Shown here: piece after piece, positions 51,801-62,796 of the stretch | Layout of the letters: each line of letters starts with the position of its first letter | Numbering within the stretch: the stretch's first letter is position 1 | Origin: Curtobacterium sp. MCSS17_007 | Lineage (GTDB): Bacteria; Actinomycetota; Actinomycetes; Actinomycetales; Microbacteriaceae | Direction of reading: 5' to 3' | Assembly: GCF_003234175.2 (NCBI RefSeq) | Contig: NZ_CP126257.1 | Coordinates: 2,170,001-2,234,000 of the forward strand | DNA: 64,000 nucleotides | Program-made: the position numbers and the translations under genes | The notes under the pieces: generated by a model | The model's input: the letters and a program-made list of their open reading frames with translations, nothing else | Told to the model about the DNA's origin: nothing | Database searches by the model: none

Positions 51801-53357
51801 TTACTGGTTCTTGAGCTGGTCGACGACCTGGTCGTACTGCGGCGCGTTCATGAAGTTGCCGACCGACACGTGCTGCGCGTTCGGGTTCTTCTGCTTGGCG
51901 CGGTCCGTCAGCTCCTCCTGCGTGATGATCAGGTCCTCGGTGCCGTCGAGGTTCGCGATCGCCTTGTTGACGACCGTGACGCCCTCGATGCCCGCCTTCT
52001 TCACCTTGTTGCGCAGGACGCTGGCGCCCATGGCGCTCGATCCCATGCCGGCGTCGCAGGCGAACACGACGCTCTCGACGCGGGTCGCCGTCGCGGTGGA
52101 CGCCGAGCCGACGCCGCCGAGCGAGGCCTCGGCCTCCTCCTCGTTGGCCGGCGCGTTGTTGCCGAGCAGACCCGAGGTCGCGGCGTTGGCCTCGCGGCCC
52201 TTGTTGGCCTGGAGCTTGGCCATCGCCGCGGTCATGTCACCGCCACCGTTCGCCAGGTCACGCTTGCGGCTGGCGAGCAGGAAGAAGGACGCCACCGCGA
52301 ACGAGACCGCCGCGGACAGGACGACCGACAGGATGACGCCGAGGAAGCTGTCCTTCGCCGTGGCGGTCAGGACGGCGAAGATCGACCCGGGCGACGCCGG
52401 GGCGACGAGGCCGGACTGGAAGGCGACGTTCGTCGCGACACCGGTCGCGCCACCGAGGATGACGGCGAGGAACAGGACCGGCTTCTGCAGCACGTACGGG
52501 AAGTAGATCTCGTGGATGCCGCCGAGGAACTGGATGAGGATGGCGCCCGGCGCGGTCGAGCGGGCGATGCCGACGCCGAAGAAGGTGAAGGCGAGGAGGA
52601 CGCCGAGACCTGGGCCGGGGTTCGCCTCGAGGAGGAACAGGATGCTCTTGCCGGACTCCTGGACCTGCTGCGCGCCGAGCTGCGAGAGCACGCCGTGGTT
52701 GATGGCGTTGTTGAGGAAGAAGACCTTGGCCGGCTCGATGATGACGCTGGCGAGCGGCAGGAGCGAGCTGTCGACCAGGAACTTCACCGCCGCGCCGAGG
52801 CCCTCGGCGATGAGCTTGAACAGCGGCGCGAGCCAGAAGAAGCCGATGAGCGCGAGCACGAAGCCGAGGATGCCGGCCGCGTAGTTGTTCACGAGCATCT
52901 CGAACCCGGGCTTGATCTTGCCGTCCCAGATCTTGTCGACCTGCTTGATGAGCCAGGCACCGAGCGGACCGCAGATCATCGCGCCGAGGATCATGATCGT
53001 TCCGTTGGCGCCCACGATGACACCCATCGCCATGATCGCGCCGACGACGGCTCCGCGGGTGTCGTAGATCATCCGGCCGCCCTGGAAGGCGATCGCGAGC
53101 GGGATGAGGTAGGTCAGGATCGGGCCGACGAGACCGATGTTGGCCACGCCGTCGGTCTCACCGAAGCCGCCGAGGACGCCCACGGGCGTCCACCCGGTCT
53201 CGATGAAGAACGCGGTGATGAGGCCCCACGCGATGAAGATCGCGATGTTCGGCATGACCATGCCGGAGAGGAACGTGCCGAACTTCTGGACGGCGACGCG
53301 TGCGCCGCCCCGCGACTTCGCGGGGGCGTCGGGCGCTGCAACGGACGACGTTGTCAT
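51801..53357 (-). CDS. mtlA: PTS mannitol transporter subunit IICB
   Basis: 518 residues. The IIC domain (about 1-345) has eight to ten membrane helices, the SDH-like [21 protein letters not shown] start and the [13 protein letters not shown] (GIHE) sugar-site motif. After an Asn/Ala-rich linker the IIB domain holds the phosphocysteine in [20 protein letters not shown] (near 430). It takes up mannitol and releases mannitol 1-phosphate. IIA is encoded separately by mtlF. Length and order fit Gram-positive MtlA. Confidence 0.94.
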   Translation of the reverse strand: MTTSSVAAPDAPAKSRGGARVAVQKFGTFLSGMVMPNIAIFIAWGLITAFFIETGWTPVGVLGGFGETDGVANIGLVGPILTYLIPLAIAFQGGRMIYDTRGAVVGAIMAMGVIVGANGTIMILGAMICGPLGAWLIKQVDKIWDGKIKPGFEMLVNNYAAGILGFVLALIGFFWLAPLFKLIAEGLGAAVKFLVDSSLLPLASVIIEPAKVFFLNNAINHGVLSQLGAQQVQESGKSILFLLEANPGPGLGVLLAFTFFGVGIARSTAPGAILIQFLGGIHEIYFPYVLQKPVLFLAVILGGATGVATNVAFQSGLVAPASPGSIFAVLTATAKDSFLGVILSVVLSAAVSFAVASFFLLASRKRDLANGGGDMTAAMAKLQANKGREANAATSGLLGNNAPANEEEAEASLGGVGSASTATATRVESVVFACDAGMGSSAMGASVLRNKVKKAGIEGVTVVNKAIANLDGTEDLIITQEELTDRAKQKNPNAQHVSVGNFMNAPQYDQVVDQLKNQ

Positions 53358-53441
53358 GTGCCTGGCTTTCTGTGAGGGGTGCTGCTGCGGTGTGAAGGGG
53401 TGCTGGGTGCTGCGGGTGTTGCGTGGGGTGGAGCGGTCGGG

Positions 53442-55097
53442 TCAGACGGCGTGCGCGGCGGCCGCGGCGGACTTGGCCGCCGCCGCGGTGCTCGCGGCGA
53501 GGGCCGCCTTCGCCATCTCGCGGGCCTGCTCGAGCGTGTGCTTGCCGAGTTCGGCGCGCACGTCGGCCAGGGCCGCGGGGGTCATGGACAGGGTGGTGGC
53601 GCCGAGGCCGACGAGCACGACGGCGAGCAGCGGGTCGGCCGCGGCCTCGCCGCAGATGCCCACGGCCTTGCCCGCGTCGGCGCCGGCCGCACCGAGCTGT
53701 GCGACGAGGCGCAGGACGGCGGGGTGCCACGGGTCCTGGTAGGACGCGACGGTGCCGAGCATGCGGTCGGCGGCCATCGTGTACTGGGTCAGGTCATTCG
53801 TGCCGATCGACACGAAGTCGGCGTTCGCGAAGACCTGCTCGGCCATGAGCGCGAGGGACGGCACCTCGGCCATCACGCCGGCGGTGCGGATGCCGAGCTC
53901 GCGGGCCAGGTCGACGAAGTACTCGGTCTCCTCGGCGTCCGCGACCATCGGTGCCATCACCCAGAGGTCGGCCTCGGTGGCGGCGTCGGCCTGGGCGAGC
54001 GCGGTGAGCTGGTCACGGAGGACCTCCTCGTGGTTCCGCAGGGCACGCAGTCCGCGACGGCCGAGCGCCGGGTTCTCCTCGTCCTTGTCGGTGAGGAACG
54101 GCAGGGGCTTGTCGGCGCCGGCGTCCAGCGCGCGGACGACGACCTTCTTGCCGGGGAACGCCTCGAGCAGCTGGCGGTACGACTCGGTCTGCTGCTCGAC
54201 GGTCGGCGCCTTCGGCGAGTCGAGGAAGAGGAACTCGGTGCGGAAGAGCCCCACGCCCTCCGCACCGAGAGCAACGGCGCCCGCGGCGTCGGCCGGGCTG
54301 CCGAGGTTCGCGAGCAGCGGGACGGTGTGGCCGTCGGCGAGCGCACCGGCGGTGAGCGGTGCGGCAGCGGCGGCGAGGCGGTCCGCGATGCGCTGGTCGA
54401 CCTCGGCCACGAGCTCGGTCGACGGTTCGGTGACGACGGTGCCGGCCGCGGCGTCGACGACGACGTGCGTACCGTCGGTGAGCGCGTCGGCCCCGGTGAC
54501 GCCGACGATCGCCGTGATGCCCTTGGCGCGGGCGAGGATCGCGGTGTGCGAGGTCGGACCACCGTCGCGGGTGACGAGGGCGAGCACCTTGTCGAGGTCG
54601 AGCAGGGCGGTGTCGGCCGGTGCGAGGTCACGGGCGACGAGCACGAAGGGGGTGTCGGACCCGGGGACGCCGGGTGCGGACACGCCGCGGAGCTTCGCGA
54701 TGATGCGCTGTGCCACGTCGTCGAGGTCGGCGGCGCGCTCCCCCATGTAGCCGCCCATGCCGACGAGCAGGTCGCGGAACTGACCGAACGCCTCGAACAC
54801 CGCACGCTCGGCGTTGGTGCCGCCGTCGATGCGGGCGTGCACGTCATCGAGGAGCGTCGGGTCCTGCGCCATGAGCGCCTGCGCCTCGAGCACGGCCTGG
54901 GCGTCGCCGCCGGCGAGCTGTCCGCGCTTGTTGAGGTCCTCGGCCACGGCTGCCAGCGCCTCGGCGACGGCGTGCTTCGCGTCGTCCGCCGTGCCGGTCA
55001 GCCTGTCCTTCGACGGTTCGCCGAGCGGATCCGCCATGCGGAGCACGGGGCCGTGGGCGACGCCGCGGCCGACGCCGGTGCCGAGCAGTTCGGACAT
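53442..55097 (-). CDS. ptsI: PTS enzyme I (phosphoenolpyruvate-protein phosphotransferase)
   Basis: 551 residues from ATG at 55097, chosen because AAGGAG lies 6 nt upstream; an ATG 15 nt earlier has no such site. Active-site His in DGGPTSHTAILARAKGITAIVG, the PEP-binding domain with EGVGLFRTEFLFLD, SIGTNDLTQYTMAADR, and the conserved Cys in GICGEAAADP. The C-terminus ends in an Ala-rich tail (ALAASTAAAAKSAAAAAHAV). It transfers phosphate from PEP to HPr (ptsH at 56206). It is the first gene of the mannitol gene series, unusual for a general PTS protein but seen in PTS-poor actinobacteria. Confidence 0.95.
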   Translation of the reverse strand: MSELLGTGVGRGVAHGPVLRMADPLGEPSKDRLTGTADDAKHAVAEALAAVAEDLNKRGQLAGGDAQAVLEAQALMAQDPTLLDDVHARIDGGTNAERAVFEAFGQFRDLLVGMGGYMGERAADLDDVAQRIIAKLRGVSAPGVPGSDTPFVLVARDLAPADTALLDLDKVLALVTRDGGPTSHTAILARAKGITAIVGVTGADALTDGTHVVVDAAAGTVVTEPSTELVAEVDQRIADRLAAAAAPLTAGALADGHTVPLLANLGSPADAAGAVALGAEGVGLFRTEFLFLDSPKAPTVEQQTESYRQLLEAFPGKKVVVRALDAGADKPLPFLTDKDEENPALGRRGLRALRNHEEVLRDQLTALAQADAATEADLWVMAPMVADAEETEYFVDLARELGIRTAGVMAEVPSLALMAEQVFANADFVSIGTNDLTQYTMAADRMLGTVASYQDPWHPAVLRLVAQLGAAGADAGKAVGICGEAAADPLLAVVLVGLGATTLSMTPAALADVRAELGKHTLEQAREMAKAALAASTAAAAKSAAAAAHAV

Positions 55098-55189
55098 TCG
55101 AGACTCCTTCATCTCCACGCGCTCACGGTGGGGGTGGTTCGTTCGGTGCGCAGCGGCACGAACGGACCACGCCCGTGCGGCTTGGCAGC

Positions 55190-55218
55190 ACACTACCCCG
55201 ATCCGCGTTGACAAACAA
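55190..55218 (-). promoter_or_regulatory. Promoter of ptsI-mtlAFD
   Basis: On the minus strand TTGTTT (55213-55218) and TAGTGT (55190-55195) are spaced by 17 bp. The -35 shares bases with the -35 of the opposing regulator promoter. Confidence 0.55.
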
Positions 55219-55237
55219 ACACATCCGGGGATAAAAA
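55208..55237 (+). promoter_or_regulatory. Promoter of the DeoR-type regulator gene and likely operator
   Basis: TTGACA (55208-55213), a 17-18 bp spacer and ATAAAA (55231-55236) form a near-consensus sigma-70-type promoter, in an AT-rich island inside a 260-bp gap that otherwise shows nothing. The spacer holds ACAAACAAACACAT, a plausible DeoR-family operator, and GCCCGTTTGC follows 25 bp downstream. Binding here would cover both divergent promoters. Confidence 0.6.
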
Positions 55238-55358
55238 TGCAGAAACAGATGCCCGTTTGCGTCTGGCGGACGAAGCGATCCGGACGGATCCGCCGCTGAT
55301 CTGCCCGAGCATGCCCGTTCTGTTCCGAGCACGCCGATCGACCGAGACGACGAGGTCC

Positions 55359-56129
55359 ATGTACGCACCAGAGCGCCACCAGCGCATCGTCGAGCGCGCC
55401 CGGTCGCAGGGGCGCGTCGACGTCAAGGACCTCGCCGAGCTGCTCGAGGTCACCCCGGAGACCATCCGCCGCGACCTGACGAGCCTCGAGCGCCGTGGTC
55501 TGGTCCGACGAGCACACGGTGGCGCGATCCCGGTCGAGCGGATCACCCTGCACCCGGGCGTCGGCGATCGCGGCGGCATCAACCAGGCCGAGAAGATGGT
55601 GATCGCCGAGGCCGCCCTCGCGGAGCTCCCGGAGAACGGATCGGTGATGATCGACGCCGGCACCTCGACGATCTGCCTGGCGGAGATGCTCCCCACCGAC
55701 CGCGGGCTCACCGTCGTCACGCACTCGCTGCCCGTCGCGATGGCGGTCGCGAACCGCTCGGGGATCGACCTGCACCTGCTCGGCGGGAACATCCGCAGCG
55801 ACTCGCTCGCCGGCGTCGGCACGTGGACGCACCAGCTCATCGGCATGGTGAGCGTCGACGTGGCCTTCATCAGCATCAACGGCATCACGCCCGAGCGCGG
55901 CCTGACCACGCACAACATGGCCGAGGCCGCCGTGAAGAGCGCGATGATCAAGTCGGCCCGGCGGAGCATCCTGCTGGCCGACCACACGAAGTTCGGCCGC
56001 GAGGAGTTCGGCCGCGTCGCGCCGCTCGCCGCGATCGACACGATCATCACCGACCCCGGCGTGAACGCCGACCTCGTGCGCGAGGTCGAGGCCGCCGGCA
56101 CCGAGGTCCTCTGGCCCGGTCGCGACTGA
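55359..56129 (+). CDS. DeoR/GlpR-family transcriptional regulator, probable PTS/mannitol regulator
   Basis: 256 residues from ATG at 55359, preceded by GAGG; earlier in-frame starts give an untypical N-terminus. The helix-turn-helix is APERHQRIVERARSQGRVDVKDLAELLEVTPETIRRDLTSLERRGLVRRAHGGAI, the DeoR signature. The effector domain has SVMIDAGTSTICLAEML and LLADHTKFGREEFGRVAPLAAIDTIITD. Such regulators sense phosphosugars. Its location divergent from ptsI-mtlAFD suggests it controls that operon and itself. Confidence 0.92.
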   Translation: MYAPERHQRIVERARSQGRVDVKDLAELLEVTPETIRRDLTSLERRGLVRRAHGGAIPVERITLHPGVGDRGGINQAEKMVIAEAALAELPENGSVMIDAGTSTICLAEMLPTDRGLTVVTHSLPVAMAVANRSGIDLHLLGGNIRSDSLAGVGTWTHQLIGMVSVDVAFISINGITPERGLTTHNMAEAAVKSAMIKSARRSILLADHTKFGREEFGRVAPLAAIDTIITDPGVNADLVREVEAAGTEVLWPGRD

Positions 56130-56168
56130 CCGGCGTCGGTCCCCCGGAACCGCCCACCACGCGCTCGC

Positions 56169-56174
56169 TAGCAT
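56169..56174 (+). promoter_or_regulatory. Putative -10 of ptsH
   Basis: TAGCAT 31 nt before the ptsH start, which has a GGAG ribosome-binding site. No clear -35. Confidence 0.35.
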
Positions 56175-56205
56175 GAGCGCACCACCCGTCGACAGGAGTC
56201 CATCG

Positions 56206-56478
56206 ATGTCCGAAGCCACCCGCACCGTCACCGTCGCCAGCGCGTCCGGCCTGCACGCCCGCCCCGCGTCCCTCTTCGTCCAGACCGTCACCGCGTCCGG
56301 TCACCAGGTGACGATCGCCAAGGGCGACAAGTCCGGCAACGCGGGCAGCATCCTCGCGCTCCTCGGCCTGGGCATCGAGAACGGCGACGAGGTCACCCTG
56401 ACGGTCACCGGTGACGACGCCGAGGCGACGGCCGACAGCCTGGTCGAGTTCCTGCAGACGGACCACGACGCGGCCTGA
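56206..56478 (+). CDS. ptsH: PTS phosphocarrier protein HPr
   Basis: 90 residues from ATG at 56206 with GGAG 9 nt upstream. The phospho-histidine is His17 in SGLHARPASLF. The serine region KSGNAGSILALLGLGI retains a serine at the place of the regulatory Ser46, although HPr kinase is not known to be usual in this group. It shuttles phosphate from enzyme I to IIA proteins such as MtlF and perhaps the orphan IIA at 10779. Transcribed after the DeoR-type regulator. Confidence 0.95.
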   Translation: MSEATRTVTVASASGLHARPASLFVQTVTASGHQVTIAKGDKSGNAGSILALLGLGIENGDEVTLTVTGDDAEATADSLVEFLQTDHDAA

Positions 56479-56505
56479 TCGCGCAGGTCGCGCACGCGAC
56501 CACAC

Positions 56506-56553
56506 GACGGACGGGAGGCCCGTGGCTGCGCAGCCACGGGCCTCCCGTCCGTC
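56506..56553 (+). terminator. GC-rich palindrome after ptsH
   Basis: A 23-bp perfect stem (56506-56528 with 56531-56553) with a 2-nt loop. The outer arm GACGGACGGGAGGC is the same as in the palindrome at 62655; the inner part differs. Acts as terminator; family repeat. Confidence 0.85.
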
Positions 56554-56685
56554 CGTGCGCGCACCCACGGCCGTCGTGGAGCAGGAATCGTCGTGTCGCC
56601 CGCCCGCACCCGACAGCTGCTGCTCCACCCGACTCGGTCCGACCCGGCACGACGACCGGCGGCCGGAGCCGTCGTCGCGCGTCGG

Positions 56686-56691
56686 TAGGGT
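56686..56691 (+). promoter_or_regulatory. Putative leaderless -10 of xthA
   Basis: TAGGGT with 7 nt to the xthA ATG at 56699. No Shine-Dalgarno in between and no clear -35. Confidence 0.35.
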
Positions 56692-56698
56692 GGTCGGC

Positions 56699-58587
<1,889 letters not shown>

Positions 58588-58589
58588 CG

Positions 58590-59195
58590 ATGCTCCCCGT
58601 CACGCTGTCGTCGGACCGGGTACGGCTCGAGGTACCCACCCGGTCCGACACGGCGGCCATCACGCAGGGCTGCCAGGACCCGGCAGTCGTGCGCTGGACC
58701 ACGGTCCCGACGCCGTACACCGAGCGCGACGCCCGGACCTTCGTCGACGCGCTGGTCGGGCCGGGCTGGGCGTCCGACCGTGAGTACACGTGGGGCATCC
58801 GGCGTGCGGGGTCGACGTGGCTCGAGGGCGTGGTGTCGTTCCGCACCGAGCACCGCGACCTCGGGTTCTGGCTCGCTCCCTCGGCCCGGGGTGCGGGGCT
58901 CATGCACGCGGCCGTCGAGCTCGTGGTCGGGTGGGCGTTCTCCCAGGGAGCGCCGGACGTCTACTGGGAGTGCTACGAGGGCAACGTCGGCTCCGCCTCG
59001 GTGGCCCGCGCGAGCGGCTTCTCCTTCACCGGCACCGGGACCGCCCGGATCCCCGACCGGGACGGCGGGCCGACGACGGCGTGGACCGGACTCCGGCGCG
59101 CCGACGGCCTCCCTGCGTCCGACCTGCCCTGGCCGGCGGCGTCGTTCGCTGTCAGGGGACAAGAAGGTGACGCGTCACCGAATCCTCGTCGGTAG
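58590..59195 (+). CDS. GNAT-family N-acetyltransferase
   Basis: 201 residues, starting 2 nt after the trpS stop. RimJ/RimL-like features: LSSDRVRLEVPTRSDTAAI at the N-terminus, LGFWLAPSARGAGLMHAAVELVVGWAF as the acetyl-CoA-binding motif, and YEGNVGSASVARASGFSFTGTG. It acetylates an amine, which could be a ribosomal protein, a peptide or a small molecule. The substrate cannot be told. Co-transcribed with trpS. Confidence 0.86.
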   Translation: MLPVTLSSDRVRLEVPTRSDTAAITQGCQDPAVVRWTTVPTPYTERDARTFVDALVGPGWASDREYTWGIRRAGSTWLEGVVSFRTEHRDLGFWLAPSARGAGLMHAAVELVVGWAFSQGAPDVYWECYEGNVGSASVARASGFSFTGTGTARIPDRDGGPTTAWTGLRRADGLPASDLPWPAASFAVRGQEGDASPNPRR

Positions 59196-59198
59196 TGT
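59193..59198 (+). promoter_or_regulatory. Putative leaderless -10 of ribD
   Basis: TAGTGT with 6 nt to the ribD GTG at 59205. It overlaps the stop codon of the acetyltransferase gene. Confidence 0.3.
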
Positions 59199-59204
59199 CG
59201 GAGC

Positions 59205-60335
59205 GTGACCACCACGCCCGCCCCTGCGGCCCGCCCGGAAGAGTTCCGCGCCATGCGCCGCGCGCTCGAGCTCGCCGCGCTCGGGCCGGCCGTCGGCGAC
59301 CACGCCCGCGTGGGCGCGGTCCTGCTCTCGCCCGCCGGTGACGTCCTCGCCGAGGGCTGGCACAAGGGCGCCGGCACCCCGCACGCCGAGGTCGACGCGA
59401 TGGCGAAGGTCCCCGCCGAGCACCTCCGCGGGGCGACCGCCGTCGTGACCCTCGAACCCTGCAACCACGTCGGCCGCACCGGTCCCTGCGCGGTCGCCCT
59501 CGTCGAGGCCGGAGTCGGCCGGGTCGTCTACGCGGTCGACGACCCCGGCGAGCACGCGCACGGCGGTGCCGACCGGCTCCGGGCCGCCGGCGTCGAGGTC
59601 GTGTCCGGCGTTCTCGCCGACGACGCGGAGGCCTTCCTCGAGCGGTGGCTGCTGTCGGTCCGCGCCGGTCGCCCCTGGGTGACGGTGAAGTGGGCGTCGA
59701 GCCTCGACGGTCGAGTTGCCGCCGCCGACGGCACGAGCAAGTGGATCACCGGCACCGCCGCACGCCAGCACGTCCACGAGCAGCGCGCAGCACACGACGC
59801 GATCCTGGTCGGCACCGGCACCGTGTTCGCCGACGATCCGAGCCTGACCGCGCGCGGTGACGCCGGTGAGCTCCTCCCCGACCAGCCGCTCCCCGTGGTG
59901 GTCGGGGACCGCCCGGTGCCGGACGACGCTGCCGTCCGACAGCACCCGCGCGGTCTGCTGACCCTGCCCGGGCACGACCTCGACGCCTCGCTGCGCTCCC
60001 TGCGCGACCACGGCGTCCACTCCGTCCTCGTCGAGGGTGGCCCCACCGTCGCCTCCGCGCTCGTCGCCGCCGGGCTCGTCGACGAGGTGCTCGTGTACCT
60101 CGCCCCCGTGCTGCTCGGCGGTCCTCGTGTCGCCATCGGGGACGTCGGCGTGGGAAGCATCGGCGAACGCCACCAGTTGGACGTAACATCGACCACCAGC
60201 CTGGGCCCCGACCTCCTGGTCCGCGCGCGACCCCACCGCGTCCGAGCCCGCACGGCCCGTCCCGCCGACACCGCCACGGACACGGCGGCGGACACGGGGA
60301 CCGACCAGGCACAGAACGACCGGAGCACCCCATGA
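59205..60335 (+). CDS. ribD: Bifunctional riboflavin deaminase/reductase
   Basis: 376 residues, GTG at 59205. The N-terminal deaminase domain has HAEVDAM and LEPCNHVGRTGPC (zinc ligands). The C-terminal reductase domain has WVTVKWASSLDGRVAAADGTSKWITG and GVHSVLVEGGPTVASALVAAGLVDEV. It performs the second and third steps of riboflavin synthesis. The last ~35 residues are an unusual Thr/Ala/Asp-rich tail (ARPADTATDTAADTGTD). The stop overlaps ribA by 4 nt. Confidence 0.94.
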   Translation: MTTTPAPAARPEEFRAMRRALELAALGPAVGDHARVGAVLLSPAGDVLAEGWHKGAGTPHAEVDAMAKVPAEHLRGATAVVTLEPCNHVGRTGPCAVALVEAGVGRVVYAVDDPGEHAHGGADRLRAAGVEVVSGVLADDAEAFLERWLLSVRAGRPWVTVKWASSLDGRVAAADGTSKWITGTAARQHVHEQRAAHDAILVGTGTVFADDPSLTARGDAGELLPDQPLPVVVGDRPVPDDAAVRQHPRGLLTLPGHDLDASLRSLRDHGVHSVLVEGGPTVASALVAAGLVDEVLVYLAPVLLGGPRVAIGDVGVGSIGERHQLDVTSTTSLGPDLLVRARPHRVRARTARPADTATDTAADTGTDQAQNDRSTP

Positions 60336-60988
60336 CCGACGCACTCACCTCCCCCACCCCGGGCAGCCCGGTCCAGTTCGAGGTCGCGACGAACGTCCCG
60401 ACCACCCACGGCACCTTCGAGATGCGTGCGTACCGCGACCTCGTCACGAGCGCCGAGCACGTCGCGATCATCGGCAGGCTGCCGGACGGCTCGATGCCCG
60501 GGGACGACGCCCTCGTGCGCGTGCACTCCGAGTGCCTGACGGGCGAGGCCTTCGGCTCCCTGAAGTGCGAGTGCGGCCCGCAGCTCGACGCCGCGCTCGA
60601 CACCATCGCCGCCGAGGGCGGGGTCGTCGTGTACCTGCGCGGCCAGGAGGGCCGTGGCATCGGTCTGATCAACAAGCTCAAGGCGTACCGCCTGCAGGAG
60701 GACGGGCTCGACACCCTCGACGCGAACCTCGCGCTCGGGCTGCCGGCCGACTCCCGCGAGTACGGCGGCGCCGCCGGCATCCTCACCGACCTCGGCATCT
60801 CGCGGGTGCGCCTGCTCTCGAACAACCCGGAGAAGCGCCGCCAGCTCGAGGAGCACGGCATCGAGGTGTCGTCGCTCGTGCCGCTCGTCGTGGGCATCTC
60901 CGCACAGAACGCCGGGTACCTCGACACCAAGCGCGACCGCATGGGGCACCAGCTGCCGGCGCACCTCGAGGCCGGCGCGACCAGCTGA
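60332..60988 (+). CDS. ribA: GTP cyclohydrolase II
   Basis: 218 residues. Zinc cysteines lie in VHSECLTGEAFGSLKCECG. The catalytic GQEGRGIGLINKLKAYRLQ and the C-terminal LLSNNPEKRRQLEEHGIEV follow the family. It opens GTP for riboflavin synthesis. It is the single-function form, with no DHBP synthase (RibB) domain fused; ribB, ribE and ribH are not in the window. Coupled to ribD by ATGA overlap. Confidence 0.94.
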   Translation: MTDALTSPTPGSPVQFEVATNVPTTHGTFEMRAYRDLVTSAEHVAIIGRLPDGSMPGDDALVRVHSECLTGEAFGSLKCECGPQLDAALDTIAAEGGVVVYLRGQEGRGIGLINKLKAYRLQEDGLDTLDANLALGLPADSREYGGAAGILTDLGISRVRLLSNNPEKRRQLEEHGIEVSSLVPLVVGISAQNAGYLDTKRDRMGHQLPAHLEAGATS

Positions 60989-61035
60989 CCGTCGGTCCGC
61001 GGCGCGCGGACGCTGCCACGCACCTCCCGGCTGAT

Positions 61036-61064
61036 TTCCAGCTGAGCGACGGGTGTCGTAAGCT
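61036..61064 (+). promoter_or_regulatory. Putative promoter of the MFS transporter gene
   Basis: TTCCAG (61036-61041) and TAAGCT (61059-61064) with a 17-bp spacer in the 216-bp gap before the transporter gene. Leader of about 135 nt. Confidence 0.4.
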
Positions 61065-61204
61065 GTGGGCTCCGTCACGAGCGGTCCACCACCCACCGAA
61101 CGCACCCGGTCCGCGTGCGCGCCACCAAGCGCGACCGACCGGTGTCCGCAGCTTCGGCACGCCGCCGCGCTCGATGAGAGCGCTCCCTCCGGAGTCCCCC
61201 GTAC

Positions 61205-62629
61205 ATGACCGCCGCACCGGCACCAACCGCCACGTCCCCCGACTCGAAGCCCACCGGCAACCCGCGCTCCCGCGTGATCGTCGCCAGCCTCGTCGGGACC
61301 TCGATCGAGTTCTACGACTTCTACGTCTACGCGACCGCCGCCGTCCTCGTCTTCCCCACGCTGTTCTTCCCGAACGAGGACCCGACGGCCTCGCAGCTGT
61401 CCTCGTTCGTCACGTTCGCCCTCGCCTTCTTCGCGCGACCGGTCGGCTCGATCGTCTTCGGGCACTTCGGCGACCGCGTCGGCCGCAAGGCCACCCTCGT
61501 CGCGTCGCTGCTCGTGATGGGGACCGCGACGTTCCTCATCGGCTGCCTGCCGACCTTCGCGTCGATCGGCATCTGGGCGCCGGTCCTCCTCGCCGTCATG
61601 CGCTTCGCCCAGGGCGTCGGGCTCGGTGGTGAGTGGTCCGGAGCGGCGCTCCTGGCGACGGAGAACGCCCCGAAGGGCAAGCGCGGCGTCTTCGGCTCGA
61701 TGCCGCAGCTCGGCGCCCCGATCGGCTTCCTGCTCGCGAACGGCCTGTTCATCGCGATCAACGCCGCGATGCCCGCCGGTGCGGACGGCACCCCGAACGC
61801 CGACTTCCAGGCGTGGGGCTGGCGCATCCCGTTCCTGCTCTCCGCCGTGCTCGTGCTCGTCGGGCTCTACGTGCGCTTCAAGCTCGTCGAGTCGACGGTG
61901 TTCCGCGGCGTGCAGGAGTCCGGCGCGGTCGCCAAGGTGCCGCTCGGCCGGGTGTTCCGCACCTCGTGGAAGGCGCTCATCGTCGGCACCTTCGGCATGG
62001 TCGCGACCTACGTGCTCTTCTACTTCATGACCACCTTCACGCTGTCCTACGGCACGACCGGGGCCGAGGCCGGTCCGCTCGTGCCGAAGGTCGGGCTCGG
62101 CTACAGCCGCGGTGAGTTCCTCACGCTGCTCATGATCGGTGTCGTGTTCTTCGGCATCTTCACGCCGATCGCCGGCTGGCTCGCGGACAGGTACGGCCGC
62201 CGTCGCACCCTCATCCCGACCACGATCGGCATCGCCCTGTTCGGTCTGACGTTCCAGTTCTGGTTCGCCGCGTCGACCGGTCCGATCACCGTCGTGACGT
62301 TCCTGATCGTCGGGTTGTCGCTCATGGGCCTCACCTTCGGGCCGATGGGGGCGCTGCTGCCCGAGCTGTTCCCGACGAACGTCCGGTACACCGGGTCCGC
62401 GATCGCCTACAACGTCGCATCGATCCTCGGCGCGTCGCTCGCGCCGACCATCGCGCTCGCGCTGTGGCAGCCGGACGGCACGATCTTCCTGGTCGGGCTC
62501 TACCTGACGATCGCCGCCGTGGTGACCTTCGTCGCGCTGCTGTTCGTGCGCGAGACCAAGGGCGCCGGGCTCGACGAGGCCGACGTCGCCGGCTCGCCGG
62601 ACGCGGCTCCGGCAGACGTACGGGCGTGA
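61205..62629 (+). CDS. MFS transporter, metabolite:H+ symporter (MHS) family
   Basis: 474 residues with twelve membrane helices. The MHS signature SLVGTSIEFYDFYVYATAAVLVFPTLFFP starts the chain, followed by the MFS loop FGHFGDRVGRKATLVASLL, a second copy LADRYGRRRTLIP, and GEWSGAALLATENAPKGKRGVFGSMPQLG. Family members move shikimate, proline/betaine, citrate or alpha-ketoglutarate with protons. The specific substrate cannot be read from the sequence. Lone gene with its own promoter and terminator. Confidence 0.9.
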   Translation: MTAAPAPTATSPDSKPTGNPRSRVIVASLVGTSIEFYDFYVYATAAVLVFPTLFFPNEDPTASQLSSFVTFALAFFARPVGSIVFGHFGDRVGRKATLVASLLVMGTATFLIGCLPTFASIGIWAPVLLAVMRFAQGVGLGGEWSGAALLATENAPKGKRGVFGSMPQLGAPIGFLLANGLFIAINAAMPAGADGTPNADFQAWGWRIPFLLSAVLVLVGLYVRFKLVESTVFRGVQESGAVAKVPLGRVFRTSWKALIVGTFGMVATYVLFYFMTTFTLSYGTTGAEAGPLVPKVGLGYSRGEFLTLLMIGVVFFGIFTPIAGWLADRYGRRRTLIPTTIGIALFGLTFQFWFAASTGPITVVTFLIVGLSLMGLTFGPMGALLPELFPTNVRYTGSAIAYNVASILGASLAPTIALALWQPDGTIFLVGLYLTIAAVVTFVALLFVRETKGAGLDEADVAGSPDAAPADVRA

Positions 62630-62654
62630 CCTGCGCGTCCTGACGTGACCACCT

Positions 62655-62703
62655 GACGGACGGGAGGCGCGGTGCCGGTCCGGCACCGCGCCTCCCGTCC
62701 GTC
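62655..62703 (+). terminator. GC-rich palindrome after the MFS gene
   Basis: A 23-bp perfect stem (62655-62677 with 62681-62703) and a 3-nt loop. Outer arm GACGGACGGGAGGCGCGG. Its outer half matches the copy at 56506 and its inner half matches the copy at 50084. Confidence 0.85.
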
Positions 62704-62796
62704 GCGTGCGCGCTGCGCACCGCGCACCCACGCGACGGTGCGAAGATGGACGACGGCCGCCAGCACACCCCGCACGGGCGGCAGGAACCAGGAACG

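Noticed and set aside
53442..56291. Enzyme I with a ~400-residue N-terminal extension from an upstream open frame.
   Set aside because: The extension runs through the promoter gap and opposite the DeoR-type regulator gene, and is compositional noise; the ATG at 55097 has a perfect AAGGAG site.
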